NCBI GenBank assembly: GCA_945907245.1
Contig: CAMDTB010000028.1
Span: 1 to 40,776 of the forward strand
Direction: 5' to 3'
DNA length: 40,776 bases
DNA from: Rhizobium sp. Q54
GTDB taxonomy: Bacteria > Pseudomonadota > Alphaproteobacteria > SMXS01
Shown: one piece after another, positions 16,497 through 24,101 of the stretch
Position numbering within the stretch: position 1 is the first letter of the stretch
Layout: every line of letters begins with the position of its first letter
The notes under the pieces: generated by a model
What the model saw: the letters and a program-made list of their open reading frames with translations, nothing else
What the model was told of the DNA's origin: nothing
The model's database searches: none
Program-made: the position numbers and the translations under genes

Positions 16497-17557
16497 ATGG
16501 ATTCACAGGCAACGCTACACGGAGGATGGTCGTCCTTCAGGCGCGCCGTCAGACAGGCGGTCTGGCGCAACAGGCTGCTGCTTGCGACGGTCACCGTCCA
16601 CTTCGCGGCCGCCCATGTCATCGCCCTGTCCCTCGGAAAGCCGTTCACCTCGGGGGCGATGGATATCATTGTGACCGTCGCGCAGATCTTCCTGCCGTTT
16701 TTCCTGATCGCCGTCGTGGTGGCGCGTTTCCTCCACATGGCGGTCCGTGTGCGTCCCGAAAAGCCGATCCAGTGGCTGCTCGGCGATCTCAGGGCCACGG
16801 TCCTGGACAGGGACAGGATCGTCAACGGCATCGTCGCGTTCGGGGCGGTCGCGGTCATGGCCGGCGCCTTCACCTTCATCAAGGACCAGATTCCGCTGAT
16901 CGCGCCGTTTTCCTGGGATCCGGCGTTCGCCGCCCTCGACCGGATGCTGCATGGCGGCCACGATCCCTGGCGCCTGCTGTTGCCGGTGCTGGGCACGCCG
17001 CTGCGCACCACCGCCGTCAATGCGGTCTACAACGCGTGGTTCTTTGTCATGTTCTTCGTGGTGCTGGTCGCCTGCTTCGGCAAGCCGGGCCGGCGCGACC
17101 ACACCGCTTTCCTGCTTGCCTTCGCCCTCACCTGGGCGATCGCCGGGAACCTGCTGGCGCGATCCTGCTGTCGTCGGCGGGGCCGGTCTATTACGCCGCG
17201 CTCGGCTACGGCGACTATTTCCAGCCGCAGATGGACCTGCTGCACGATTTCGCGCGGACCAGCCCGGTCTGGGCGCTCGACATCCAGCGCCTGCTACTGG
17301 AAGGCTACCAGACCGATGGCCCGGTCCGCGGCATCTCGGCGATGCCGAGCCTGCACGTGGCCAGCAGCGTCATCATGGCGCTGTATGGTTTTTCGCTGGG
17401 CCGCTGGGTCGGCTGGCTGCTGACGGCGTTCGCCGTCTGCATCCTGATCGGCTCCGTCCATCTGGCGTGGCACTACGCGGTGGACGGCTATCTCGCCCTC
17501 CTGGTCGCGGCGCCGATCTGGTACGCGTCGCGCTGGCTGGTGCGCAGGATGAAGTGA
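16497..17557 (+). pseudogene. PAP2-family lipid phosphatase / inositolphosphotransferase-like protein, frameshifted
   Basis: The first part (MDSQATLHGGW to TWAIAGNLLA) reads in one frame with five or six membrane segments. At about 17157-17162 the homologous text moves to another frame (ILLSSAGPVYYAALGYGDYF) and continues to a natural stop at VRRMK. The shift corresponds to one missing base; restoring one there would join the halves at LLA-x-ILLSSAGPVYY. The second half holds the PAP2 motifs PSLHVA and SVHLAWHYAVDGY (His and Asp of the phosphatase site). The SAGPVYY and AMPSLH layout matches the Aur1/inositolphosphotransferase-like PAP2_3 group, which lacks the first KxxxxxxRP motif. Intact members work on membrane lipids. 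Whether this is real inactivation or a sequencing slip in a GC-rich run cannot be told from one read of the sequence. Confidence 0.75.
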
Positions 17558-17571
17558 GGCCGATCGGTCGA

Positions 17572-17599
17572 GGGAGACCGGCAGGCGCGAACGTCTCCC
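17572..17599. terminator. Inverted repeat between convergent stops, possible weak bidirectional terminator
   Basis: GGGAGAC and GTCTCCC (7 bp perfect) flank a 14-nt loop exactly between the stop of the PAP2 gene and the stop of the SDR gene. There is no T-run on either side, so efficiency is doubtful. Confidence 0.35.
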
Positions 17600-18385
17600 C
17601 TAGAGCGGCGCCGGGTTCACGCAGGCGGCATTGTCGATGCGCAGTTCGGCGCCGTTGATGAACTTCGATTCGTCCGAGGCGAGGAACAGCACCGTGTTGC
17701 CCACGTCCATCGGTTCGCCAAGTCCGGGGCCAGGTTTTGCCTCGCCCGCTTGCGGCTGGATCTGCCCGGCCGCGCCGGTGCCGGCGGTCTGCGCGCGCAG
17801 ACCCAGCACCAGCGGCGTGACAATCACTCCGGGCAGCAGGCAGTTGACGCGGATCGGATAGCGCTGCTGCTGGCAGTGGATCGCCGCGGCATTGGTCATC
17901 GACCGCACCGCCCCCTTGCAGGCGGCATAGGCGAAGACATCCTTGTAGCCCATGAGTGCCGTGGTCGAGGCCATGTTGATGATCGAGCCCGGCCTGCCAT
18001 TCCGCTTGATGGTCTCGATGCCGTATTTGAGGCCCAGATAGGTGCCGTCCATGTGGATGCGCTGGTGCAGCTGGTAATCCTCCCAGCTGCAGGTCTCCAC
18101 ATTGCCGGGCTTGACCATGCCGGCATTGTTGACCACGACGTTGAGCTCGCCGAAATGGCCGAGCGTCTGCGCGATGACACGCTCCCACTGGCCGCGCTCG
18201 GCGACATCGTGCTCGATGAAGATGGCGTTGCCGCCCGCCTGATGGACCGTTTCCTCGCCGCCCTGGCGGTCGATGTCAGTGACGACTACCTTCGCGCCCT
18301 CGCGCGCCAGCGCCAGCACGTCCGCCCGCCCCAGGCCCGAGCCGCCGCCCGTGACCAGACACACCTTGTCCTGCACCCGTCCCAT
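17600..18385 (-). CDS. SDR-family oxidoreductase
   Basis: 261 residues, classical short-chain dehydrogenase. The cofactor loop TGGGSGLG is at 12-19, and DI at 37-38 after the second strand favours NAD(H). Also seen are NNAG (86-89), catalytic Ser140, and Tyr153/Lys157 in YAACK. The enzyme oxidises or reduces an alcohol/ketone in the cytoplasm; the substrate is unknown. An insertion rich in Gly/Gln/Pro (TAGTGAAGQIQPQAGEAKPG) sits in the substrate-lid region and is less conserved-looking than the rest. The ATG preceded by GGGAGGT is the start. Upstream lies a 357-bp region without a gene. Confidence 0.9.
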   Translation of the reverse strand: MGRVQDKVCLVTGGGSGLGRADVLALAREGAKVVVTDIDRQGGEETVHQAGGNAIFIEHDVAERGQWERVIAQTLGHFGELNVVVNNAGMVKPGNVETCSWEDYQLHQRIHMDGTYLGLKYGIETIKRNGRPGSIINMASTTALMGYKDVFAYAACKGAVRSMTNAAAIHCQQQRYPIRVNCLLPGVIVTPLVLGLRAQTAGTGAAGQIQPQAGEAKPGPGLGEPMDVGNTVLFLASDESKFINGAELRIDNAACVNPAPL

Positions 18386-18742
18386 CAACGACCTCCCTCG
18401 GTTCCCGAATGGAGATGCATGCTATGGGCGGGCACCCGGTGCCGCAATCGGGAAAGTCCGGCCCGAACCTCGCGCACCAAGTGAAGCCGGTGGAAGCCAC
18501 TCCGACGTTCACGGATGGGCACCATCGGCTTTTTTAACCTTAGCCGCCGCCAGAAGCGAGGCATGCGGCCCGAGTCGCCCTTGTTGAGTCTCATTCCATG
18601 GACGGTCGTAAAGGTGCCGAAGGAGCGGTATGAAGGTGATCGGTCAGCCGTCGTAGCCGTTTCTCGCCACCCACGACGCCTACTTTTCGATTCAGGCGCG
18701 ACCCGTTCCGAGTTTGAGGCAGCCTCAAGGACACTGACCCAA
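18386..18742. other. Intergenic region without a convincing gene
   Basis: About 357 bp between two minus-strand genes. I see no reading frame with plausible codon use. It holds a perfect inverted repeat TTGAGGC-A-GCCTCAA (18715-18729) just past the stop of the chalcone-isomerase-like gene. It also holds a weak plus-strand hairpin GATGG-GCA-CCATC followed within a few bases by six Ts (about 18513-18536). The promoter of the SDR gene should lie in the part nearest that gene, but no clear -35/-10 pair stands out. Confidence 0.5.
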
Positions 18743-19327
18743 TTACACGCAGGAGCCGCCCAATAATCCTGCCTTTATTTCCGGATTCGGGGGATGGGAA
18801 CCGAGCCAGATTGCCAGAAAGGTTCTGGCGAAGTCATCGCCCTTGATGGTGCCCTTGACCGTGCCGTCTACGCTCACCTGGACCCCCGTTCCCGGTGTGT
18901 GAACGAAAGTCAGCCGCTCACCGGTCTTTACGTCGGCCATCCAGCTATTGAGCGTCGCAATGCGCTCCTTCAAGGCAGGGAGCTGGTCCTTGGCATTTTT
19001 TTCAAAACCCTCGCTCCAAGCCCCCCTCAGGTCGTCGGCGCTCACGTTGCGCAAGAACTGGAGGATCAACTCGTTCGGTGCGTTTGATGCCAGCACGGCG
19101 TTTGGATCGGTCGCGGTCTTCGGTAAATACAGTGCGGCGACGTACACCTTGACTTTAAATGCCGTTGCCAGACGCAAGCCTAAACCGTTGAGCGTCAGGT
19201 TACTGCCGTCCACCTGGGCATGGTCCGGAAAGTCGATACCGTTGCACTCCTTGCCGTGTGCCACGCTCGCACCCGACGCCAAAAACAGGAATGCCTGGAC
19301 TAGAATTCTCTTCGTACCCTGTTTCAT
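18743..19327 (-). CDS. Exported chalcone-isomerase-like domain protein
   Basis: 194 residues. A signal peptide (MKQGTKRILVQAFLFLASGASVAHG) is followed by the chalcone-isomerase-like fold. Strand GIDFPDHAQVDGSNLTLNGLGLR leads to the family hallmark FKVKVYVAALYLPK, then ELILQFLRNVSADDLRGAWSEGF and the closing FARTFLAIWLGSHPPN. Bacterial members are periplasmic and do not make flavonoids; fatty-acid or other ligand binding has been suggested for the fold. The ATG preceded by GGGGA is chosen over an open frame extending 41 codons upstream. Base composition is lower in GC than its neighbours. Confidence 0.85.
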   Translation of the reverse strand: MKQGTKRILVQAFLFLASGASVAHGKECNGIDFPDHAQVDGSNLTLNGLGLRLATAFKVKVYVAALYLPKTATDPNAVLASNAPNELILQFLRNVSADDLRGAWSEGFEKNAKDQLPALKERIATLNSWMADVKTGERLTFVHTPGTGVQVSVDGTVKGTIKGDDFARTFLAIWLGSHPPNPEIKAGLLGGSCV

Positions 19328-19550
19328 CGGTTCCCCAGATTGCGCGTCATGAAGGCCAGACGGCATCATAGCACCACATTGGTCCTCGGGCTCACGGGAT
19401 GTTTCAGCGCTCAGGTTTTGGATCGACCTTTGCCGGCCTTTGCCCGTCATGGCTTCAAGAAAGCGATCGAACCCACCGCCGTTGACATGACGTCCCAGTG
19501 ACGGGCCGAATGTGCCGCCGCAAGGAAGGTAATGAAGGCAAATGAGGGAA

Positions 19551-19625
19551 TGGTGGGCGCAGCAAGGTTCGAACTTGCGACCCCTACGATGTCAACGTAG
19601 TGCTCTACCACTGAGCTATGCGCCC
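19551..19625 (-). tRNA. tRNA-Val (anticodon GAC), CCA encoded
   Basis: A full cloverleaf is visible on the minus strand: acceptor GGGCGCA/TGCGCCC, D-arm GCTC-AGTGGTA-GAGC, anticodon stem CTACG/CGTAG with loop TTGACAT (anticodon GAC), 5-nt variable loop and T-arm GCAAG-TTCGAAC-CTTGC. An encoded CCA follows the discriminator A. It totals 75 nt including CCA and reads GUC/GUU valine codons. Confidence 0.97.
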
Positions 19626-19641
19626 CTCGGGATCGGCGCGG

Positions 19642-19669
19642 ACTATAAGCAAAACGTCCGGCGGTGCAA
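19642..19669 (-). promoter_or_regulatory. Sigma70-type promoter of tRNA-Val
   Basis: On the minus strand -35 TTGCAC, 16-bp spacer and -10 TATAGT lie about 17 bases upstream of the tRNA 5' end. That distance leaves a short leader for RNase P, as usual for a tRNA gene. Confidence 0.75.
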
Positions 19670-19730
19670 GACCTGTGTTGCGGCTCCAGGCCGCTGGAAT
19701 GCGGCGCCGGCCGGTTTCGTGTCCACCCGG

Positions 19731-19758
19731 TTGCCCCGCCGCCAAATTCCGTCATAAT
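19731..19758 (+). promoter_or_regulatory. Probable sigma70-type promoter of the N-formylglutamate amidohydrolase gene
   Basis: -35 TTGCCC, 16-bp spacer and -10 CATAAT (five of six consensus bases) on the plus strand, 52 bp upstream of the chosen start codon. The placement supports the start at the ATG of MTPSEPALK and not further upstream. Confidence 0.5.
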
Positions 19759-19810
19759 TCTCTGTGGAAGTCTCTTGCCGGAGGCGCATCCCGTACCAGA
19801 TGATCGGACG

Positions 19811-20734
19811 ATGACCCCCAGCGAACCCGCACTCAAAGTCCACGCCGCGCCCGAGACGGATGCCGGACCGCCCGCGTGCCTGGTGACCGAGCCGGCGCGC
19901 CAGACGGCCGCGCTGGTGTTTTCCTCGCCGCACAGCGGCCGCTACTACCCGGAGGACTTCGTCTCCTCGTCCCGGCTCGACCCGCACACGCTGCGCGCGT
20001 CCGAGGACGCTTATGTGGACGAACTGTTCGGCGACGCGCCCCATCTTGGCGCGCCGCTGATCCAGGCCAACTACGCCCGCGCCTACCTGGACGTGAACCG
20101 CGAGGCGTGGGAACTCGACCCGGAGATGTTCGACGGGCCGCTGCCCGAGTTCGTCAACGCCCGCTCGGGTCGCGTCGCCGCCGGCCTCGGCACCATCGCC
20201 CGCGTGGTGGCGAGCGGCACGGCGATCTACAGCGGCCTGATGCCCTTCGCAGAGGCCGAGCGGCGGGTGTCGGAGGTGTACAAGCCCTATCACCAGGCGC
20301 TGACCCGGCTGCTCGACCGGACCCGTGGCCAGTTCGGCTGCGCTGTGCTGATCGACTGCCATTCCATGCCGTCCTGCGGCGGCTCCTGGGGCGACATGCC
20401 GCTGAAAAGCGGCGGCGCCGTACCGGACTTCATCCTGGGCGACCGCTATGGCAGGAGCTGCCACGGCGAGGTGATGGCCGTCGCCCAGCAGGCGCTGGCC
20501 GCGCGGGGCTACCGGGTGGTGCGCAACGATCCCTATTCGGGCGGCTTCAACACCCGCCACTACGGCGTGCCCCGCGAAGGCCGCCACGCGCTGCAGATCG
20601 AGATCAACCGGGCGCTGTACATGGACGAGGCGACCATGGGGCGCGGCGACGGCTTCGCGCCGCTGCGCGAGGCCATGAACGCGCTGATCCTGGCGCTGGC
20701 CGGGCTGCCGCTGAGCCTGCTCAAGGCGATGTGA
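19811..20734 (+). CDS. N-formylglutamate amidohydrolase family protein
   Basis: 307 residues. The FGase fold is shown by VFSSPHSGRYYPEDF (metal-binding His), the acidic SEDAYVDELF, RAYLDVNREAWELDP, the second metal motif LIDCHSMPSCGG and the closing RHALQIEINRALYMDE. Family members deformylate N-formylglutamate in histidine degradation, or act on other N-formyl amino acids. No hut genes are adjacent, so the histidine pathway role is not supported by context. The ATG 52 bp after a good promoter is chosen; the frame is open upstream but crosses that promoter. Confidence 0.9.
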   Translation: MTPSEPALKVHAAPETDAGPPACLVTEPARQTAALVFSSPHSGRYYPEDFVSSSRLDPHTLRASEDAYVDELFGDAPHLGAPLIQANYARAYLDVNREAWELDPEMFDGPLPEFVNARSGRVAAGLGTIARVVASGTAIYSGLMPFAEAERRVSEVYKPYHQALTRLLDRTRGQFGCAVLIDCHSMPSCGGSWGDMPLKSGGAVPDFILGDRYGRSCHGEVMAVAQQALAARGYRVVRNDPYSGGFNTRHYGVPREGRHALQIEINRALYMDEATMGRGDGFAPLREAMNALILALAGLPLSLLKAM

Positions 20735-20803
20735 TCAACCCGCGGAAAATCCTTACGGCGGTGTAACCTTTTCTCCGTGGCCACGTTCGTTGGCGGATCG
20801 ACC

Positions 20804-20837
20804 AAAAAAAAGAGCCACTCCAGTTGCCTGAAGTGGC
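20804..20837 (-). terminator. Strong intrinsic terminator
   Basis: On the minus strand a 10-bp stem GCCACTTCAG/CTGGAGTGGC (one G-U pair) closes a GCAA tetraloop. It is followed by TC and a run of eight Ts. No coding gene ends close to it on this strand; the nearest stop is 186 bp away. A small RNA promoter lies 74 bp upstream. Confidence 0.88.
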
Positions 20838-20905
20838 CCAAGTTTAGGGAGGAAACGCCCACGAAGGGCAGTACCTTCTCGCGAGAAACGCGGGCGAAGG
20901 TACAT
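20804..20905 (-). ncRNA. Candidate trans-acting small RNA with anti-Shine-Dalgarno loop
   Basis: A transcript of about 100 nt is predicted from a promoter just upstream to the strong terminator. Reading 5' to 3' it would fold as adjacent hairpins. The first is an 8-bp stem GTACCTTC/GAAGGTAC (20871-20903) with an inner CGCG/CGCG. The second is a short GCCC/GGGC hairpin (20857-20869). The third is GTTT-CCTCCCT-AAAC (20842-20856), which presents CCUCCC in its loop, and the last is the terminator hairpin. A CCUCCC loop in front of an intrinsic terminator is the hallmark of several alphaproteobacterial riboregulators (AbcR/alpha-r types, Cuckoo RNAs) that pair with ribosome-binding sites. I do not recognise the sequence as a named family, and it is not 6S, SRP or RNase P RNA. 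Confidence 0.65.
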
Positions 20906-20910
20906 CCGTG

Positions 20911-20938
20911 ATTTTAGGACTCCCCGGCCGTGAATCAA
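20911..20938 (-). promoter_or_regulatory. Sigma70-type promoter of the small RNA
   Basis: Minus strand: -35 TTGATT (preceded by C, as in the alphaproteobacterial CTTGAc form), 16-bp spacer, -10 TAAAAT (five of six). The predicted start falls at about 20905, one or two bases before the first hairpin. The element CCGTGA recurs three times on the plus strand (near 20906, 20928 and 20957) and might be a regulator site. Confidence 0.6.
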
Positions 20939-21022
20939 GGCATTTCGGGAAATCTTCCGTGAACAATGGGTTACAGGGCGGATTCGCGCGAAACGACTAC
21001 TGCCCTGCTACCGCGGCTTGCC

Positions 21023-21994
21023 TCACGGCGTGATCACGACCTTGCCCGTGGACTTGCGGGTCACCACCGATTCCAGGCCGTCGATGGCCTGCTCCAGCGG
21101 GAACGTCTTCGATACCAGCGGCGCGATGCGGCCCTGCGCCAGCCATTCGAGCAGCTGCTCCTGGCTGCGGCGCGATACCTCGGGGGCCAGCACGTCATAG
21201 GCCGGTCGGTTGACGCCGATGATGTCGACGTTCTTCACCATGACATGGTTGGCCGGGATCTGCGGCACCCGCCCACCGGCAAAGCCGATCACCAGGATGC
21301 GCCCTTCGAAGGCGACGCAGCGGAGCGACGCGTCGAACACGTCGCCTCCCACCGGATCGTAAATCACGTCGGCGCCGCGCCCGCCGGTCAGCGCCTTCAC
21401 TCGTTCGCGGATGTCCTCCGCCAGGTAGTCGATCGCCTCGTCGGCGCCGGCGGCGCGGGCGATCTCCAGCTTGTCCGGGCCGCCCGCGGTGGCGATGATC
21501 CGCGCGCCCATGATCTTGCCCAGTTCCACCGCGGTCAGGCCGACGCCGCCCGCCGCGCCGTGCACCAGCAAGGTCTCACCCGGCTTGAGCCGCGCCCGGT
21601 GCGCCAGCGCCACGTGGCTGGTGCCGTAGGTGACCGCGAAACTGGCCGCCTGTTCGTAGGTCAGGCCATCGGGAAGGTTCGTCAGCCGGTCGGCGTTCAC
21701 CGCCGCCAGTTCGGCGTAGCCGCCGCCCGTCAGGCCCATCACCCGGTCGCCCACGGCGAACCCATCGACGCCCTCGCCCAGCGCGACGACGTCGCCAGCG
21801 ATCTCCGAGCCGGGGATGAACGGCAGGGCCGGCTGGTTCTGATACTTGCCCGCCGCCATGATGCTGTCGGCGAAGTTGATGCCGCAGGCGCGGATGCGCA
21901 CCAGCGCCTGGCCGGGACCGGCGACCGGATCGGGCACCTCCTCGAGCTTGAGGACGGACAGGTCGCCGAACTCGCGGCACATGATGGCTTTCAT
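21023..21994 (-). CDS. NADPH:quinone oxidoreductase family protein (zinc-independent MDR)
   Basis: 323 residues, medium-chain dehydrogenase/reductase of the quinone-reductase branch. The N-terminal GroES-like domain has RACGINFADSIMAAGKYQ and PGSEIAG (61-67). The Rossmann domain has HGAAGGVGL (145-153) and ADVIYDPVGGDVFDASLRC. The catalytic zinc cysteine/histidine set is absent, as in QOR/crotonyl-CoA-reductase-like proteins. It reduces quinones or conjugated enones with NADPH in the cytoplasm. It follows the FAD oxidoreductase by 10 bp, so both are on one transcript. No terminator lies within the first 100 bp after its stop. Confidence 0.9.
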   Translation of the reverse strand: MKAIMCREFGDLSVLKLEEVPDPVAGPGQALVRIRACGINFADSIMAAGKYQNQPALPFIPGSEIAGDVVALGEGVDGFAVGDRVMGLTGGGYAELAAVNADRLTNLPDGLTYEQAASFAVTYGTSHVALAHRARLKPGETLLVHGAAGGVGLTAVELGKIMGARIIATAGGPDKLEIARAAGADEAIDYLAEDIRERVKALTGGRGADVIYDPVGGDVFDASLRCVAFEGRILVIGFAGGRVPQIPANHVMVKNVDIIGVNRPAYDVLAPEVSRRSQEQLLEWLAQGRIAPLVSKTFPLEQAIDGLESVVTRKSTGKVVITP

Positions 21995-22004
21995 CGAGAT
22001 GTCC

Positions 22005-23132
22005 TTAGTCGAAGCGGTCGGGGTCGTAGGTGGCGGCGGTGACGTCGAAGCCCGCCAGTTCCTCGGGCATCCGGCGGTCGACGATCAGGCTTTCGGCGAG
22101 GCGGCCCATCATCGGCGCGGTCTGGATGCCGTAGCCGCCCTGGCCGACGAACCAGAAGAAGCCGGCGCCCTGGTTGTCGAAGCCGACGACGGGCGTGCGG
22201 TCGGGCGAGAAGGTGCGCAGGCCCGCCCATTTGTTCTCGACCCGGCGCACCGGGATGTCGGCCGCCTGCTGGATGCGGTCGACGGCGATGGCGACGTCGA
22301 TCTCCTCGGGCTGGGCGTCGACCGGGTCGCTGGGCGTCTCGTCGGCGGGCGAGGCGAGGATGCGGCCCGATTCCGGCTTGAAGTAGAACTGGTCGTCCAC
22401 GTCCAGCACCACCGGCCAGTGCGGCGAAAAGAGCGGCGGCGGCGGCAGGATGACGATGGTCCGCCGCAGCGGCCGCATGCCGATTGGCTTCAGCCCGGCG
22501 AGCCGCGCCACCTGGTCGGCCCAGGCGCCGGCCGCGTTGACCAGCACCGGCGCGCGCCAGACGCCGGACGGCGTCTCGACGACCCACTTGCCGTCGGCGC
22601 GGACGATCGACAGCGCGGTGGCGTCGGTGATCACGCTGCCGCCGCGCTGGCGCAGGCCGCGAAGGAAGCCCTGGTGGACGGCGTTGACATCGAGGTCGGC
22701 GCATTCCGGCTCGAACAGCGCCGATGCCACATAGTCCGCGCGCAGCACCCCGCACCTCTCGCGGGCCTGCGCGGCGTCCATCCGGACGATGTCGGGCTCG
22801 AACGGGCGGAGCGCCGCCTCGAACGCGTCGAGCGCGGCGATCTGGTCGTGGCGCGCGATATAGAGCGCGCCTCGGTCGGTCAGCAGCGGCGTGCCGGTGA
22901 ACCCGTCCGGCGGCGTGCGCAGGAACGGACCCGACGCGATGGTCAGCGGCCGGATGTTCGGTCCGCCATAGGACGGCGCGTAGAATGCCGCCGACCGGCC
23001 CGTGGTGTGATAGCCGGGCGCGCTTTCCCGCTCGAGCAGCGCCACGCTGCCGTGCCGGCTCAGGAAATAGCCGGCGCTCGCGCCGGCGATACCGGCGCCG
23101 ATGATCAGGAAGTCGCAGTCGCGGGCGGACAC
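22005..23132 (-). CDS. FAD-dependent D-amino-acid dehydrogenase, DauA-like
   Basis: 375 residues, the same length as Pseudomonas D-arginine dehydrogenase DauA and alignable by eye over the whole chain. Shared features are the FAD motif IGAGIAGAS, ERESAPGYHTTGRSAA, VLVNAAGAWADQVA and GYGIQTAPMMG. Two residues known to shape D-arginine binding in DauA differ: the His of GRSAAHY is Phe50 here, and the position of Glu87 appears to be Ala89. The tyrosine (Y55) is kept. I infer a D-amino acid or other amine substrate different from D-arginine. Electrons would go to the quinone pool. It is first in a two-gene operon with the quinone reductase and divergent from a HisN-like gene across 70 bp. Confidence 0.82.
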   Translation of the reverse strand: MSARDCDFLIIGAGIAGASAGYFLSRHGSVALLERESAPGYHTTGRSAAFYAPSYGGPNIRPLTIASGPFLRTPPDGFTGTPLLTDRGALYIARHDQIAALDAFEAALRPFEPDIVRMDAAQARERCGVLRADYVASALFEPECADLDVNAVHQGFLRGLRQRGGSVITDATALSIVRADGKWVVETPSGVWRAPVLVNAAGAWADQVARLAGLKPIGMRPLRRTIVILPPPPLFSPHWPVVLDVDDQFYFKPESGRILASPADETPSDPVDAQPEEIDVAIAVDRIQQAADIPVRRVENKWAGLRTFSPDRTPVVGFDNQGAGFFWFVGQGGYGIQTAPMMGRLAESLIVDRRMPEELAGFDVTAATYDPDRFD

Positions 23133-23202
23133 TTGGGTGCTTCCCCTGTTGGAACGGAGTGCCTAACCTAGGCAGCCAAACATTGCACGCAAGGGGAAAT
23201 CC

Positions 23203-24003
23203 GTGGCCGGCAACGACGGCAGACCGCGACTGAGCGACGCCGAGGCGCGCGACCTGCTCGCCTTCGCCCACACGCTGGCCGACGCCGCCGGCGCGGTGAT
23301 CAAGCCACTCTTCCGGTCGGCCGGCGTAATCGACAACAAGCGCGCCGCCGACTTCGACCCGGTGACCGCCGCAGACCGTGACGCCGAGTCCGCCATGCGC
23401 GACCTGATCGCCGCGCGCTACCCGGACCACGCCGTCTATGGCGAGGAACACGGCGCCGAATGGGGCGAGCGGTTCACCTGGGTGCTCGATCCGCTCGACG
23501 GCACGCGCTCGTTCATCGGCGGCTTTCCGACATGGGGCACGCTGATCGGCCTGGCCGAGTACCGCCGCCCGGTGATCGGCATCATGGACCAGCCGGTGAC
23601 CGGCGAACGCTTTACCGGCGGCCCCGACGGCGCGTTCCTCGGCGACCTGCGGCTGAAGGTCCGGCCTTGCCGGCGGCTCGAGGACGCGGTGCTCTACGCG
23701 ACCACGCCCGACATGTTCAAGGGCGAGGACATGGCCGCGTTCCGCCGGGTGGAGCAGCAGGTGAAGCTGCGCCGCTTCGGCGGCGACTGCTATGCCTACT
23801 GCATGCTGGCGCACGGGCTTGTAGACCTGGTCGTCGAGGCCAGCATGCAGCCCTACGACATCCATGCCCTGATCCCCATTGTCGAGCAGGCGGGCGGCAT
23901 CGTCACCAACTGGGAAGGCGAGCCGGCATGGCAGGCAGGGCGCATCCTTGCCGCTGGCGACCGCCGGGTGCACCAGGCCGCGCTCGACGCGCTCCACGGC
24001 TGA
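23203..24003 (+). CDS. Inositol-monophosphatase-family phosphatase, probable histidinol-phosphatase (HisN type)
   Basis: 266 residues starting at GTG, with AAGGGGA 9 bases upstream. Metal-site motifs are GEEHG (80-84), DPLDGTRSFIGG (96-107) and QPYDIHALIPIVEQAGG near the end. The DPxDGTRSF-I-x-G-x-P-T-W-G-T run and the lone Asp in YDIHA suit the HisN subgroup, which dephosphorylates histidinol phosphate in histidine synthesis using Mg2+. A general inositol or sugar phosphatase cannot be excluded, because no other his genes are near. A second, clearly different member of the superfamily lies at 30905-31717. Confidence 0.82.
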   Translation: MAGNDGRPRLSDAEARDLLAFAHTLADAAGAVIKPLFRSAGVIDNKRAADFDPVTAADRDAESAMRDLIAARYPDHAVYGEEHGAEWGERFTWVLDPLDGTRSFIGGFPTWGTLIGLAEYRRPVIGIMDQPVTGERFTGGPDGAFLGDLRLKVRPCRRLEDAVLYATTPDMFKGEDMAAFRRVEQQVKLRRFGGDCYAYCMLAHGLVDLVVEASMQPYDIHALIPIVEQAGGIVTNWEGEPAWQAGRILAAGDRRVHQAALDALHG

Positions 24004-24101
24004 GCGCACCGCGCAACATTCTTTCTCCTTCCGCAACAAAGTGGTAATATTTGTTCGGTCCTCGCCGATCCAGGGACCGCTGGATGAAGGGGAGACGAAT
24101 C

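Noticed and set aside
17150-17165. Programmed -1 frameshift in the PAP2 gene
   Set aside because: No slippery heptamer or downstream pseudoknot seen; a lost base is simpler.
18513-18536. Strong plus-strand terminator at GATGGGCACCATC and T6
   Set aside because: Stem only 5 bp, and no plus-strand gene ends upstream on that strand.
19447-19836. 129-codon minus-strand frame across the tRNA
   Set aside because: It translates the tRNA-Val gene and its promoter; an artefact.
20804-21022. 6S, SRP or RNase P RNA
   Set aside because: None of the family motifs (6S bubble, GGAA SRP tip, GAGGAAAGUCC) is present; a separate promoter and CCUCCC loop fit a riboregulator better.
24045-24050. -10 TAATAT upstream of the Hcp-like gene
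   Set aside because: No acceptable -35 at 16-18 bp; may still be a weak or ECF promoter.
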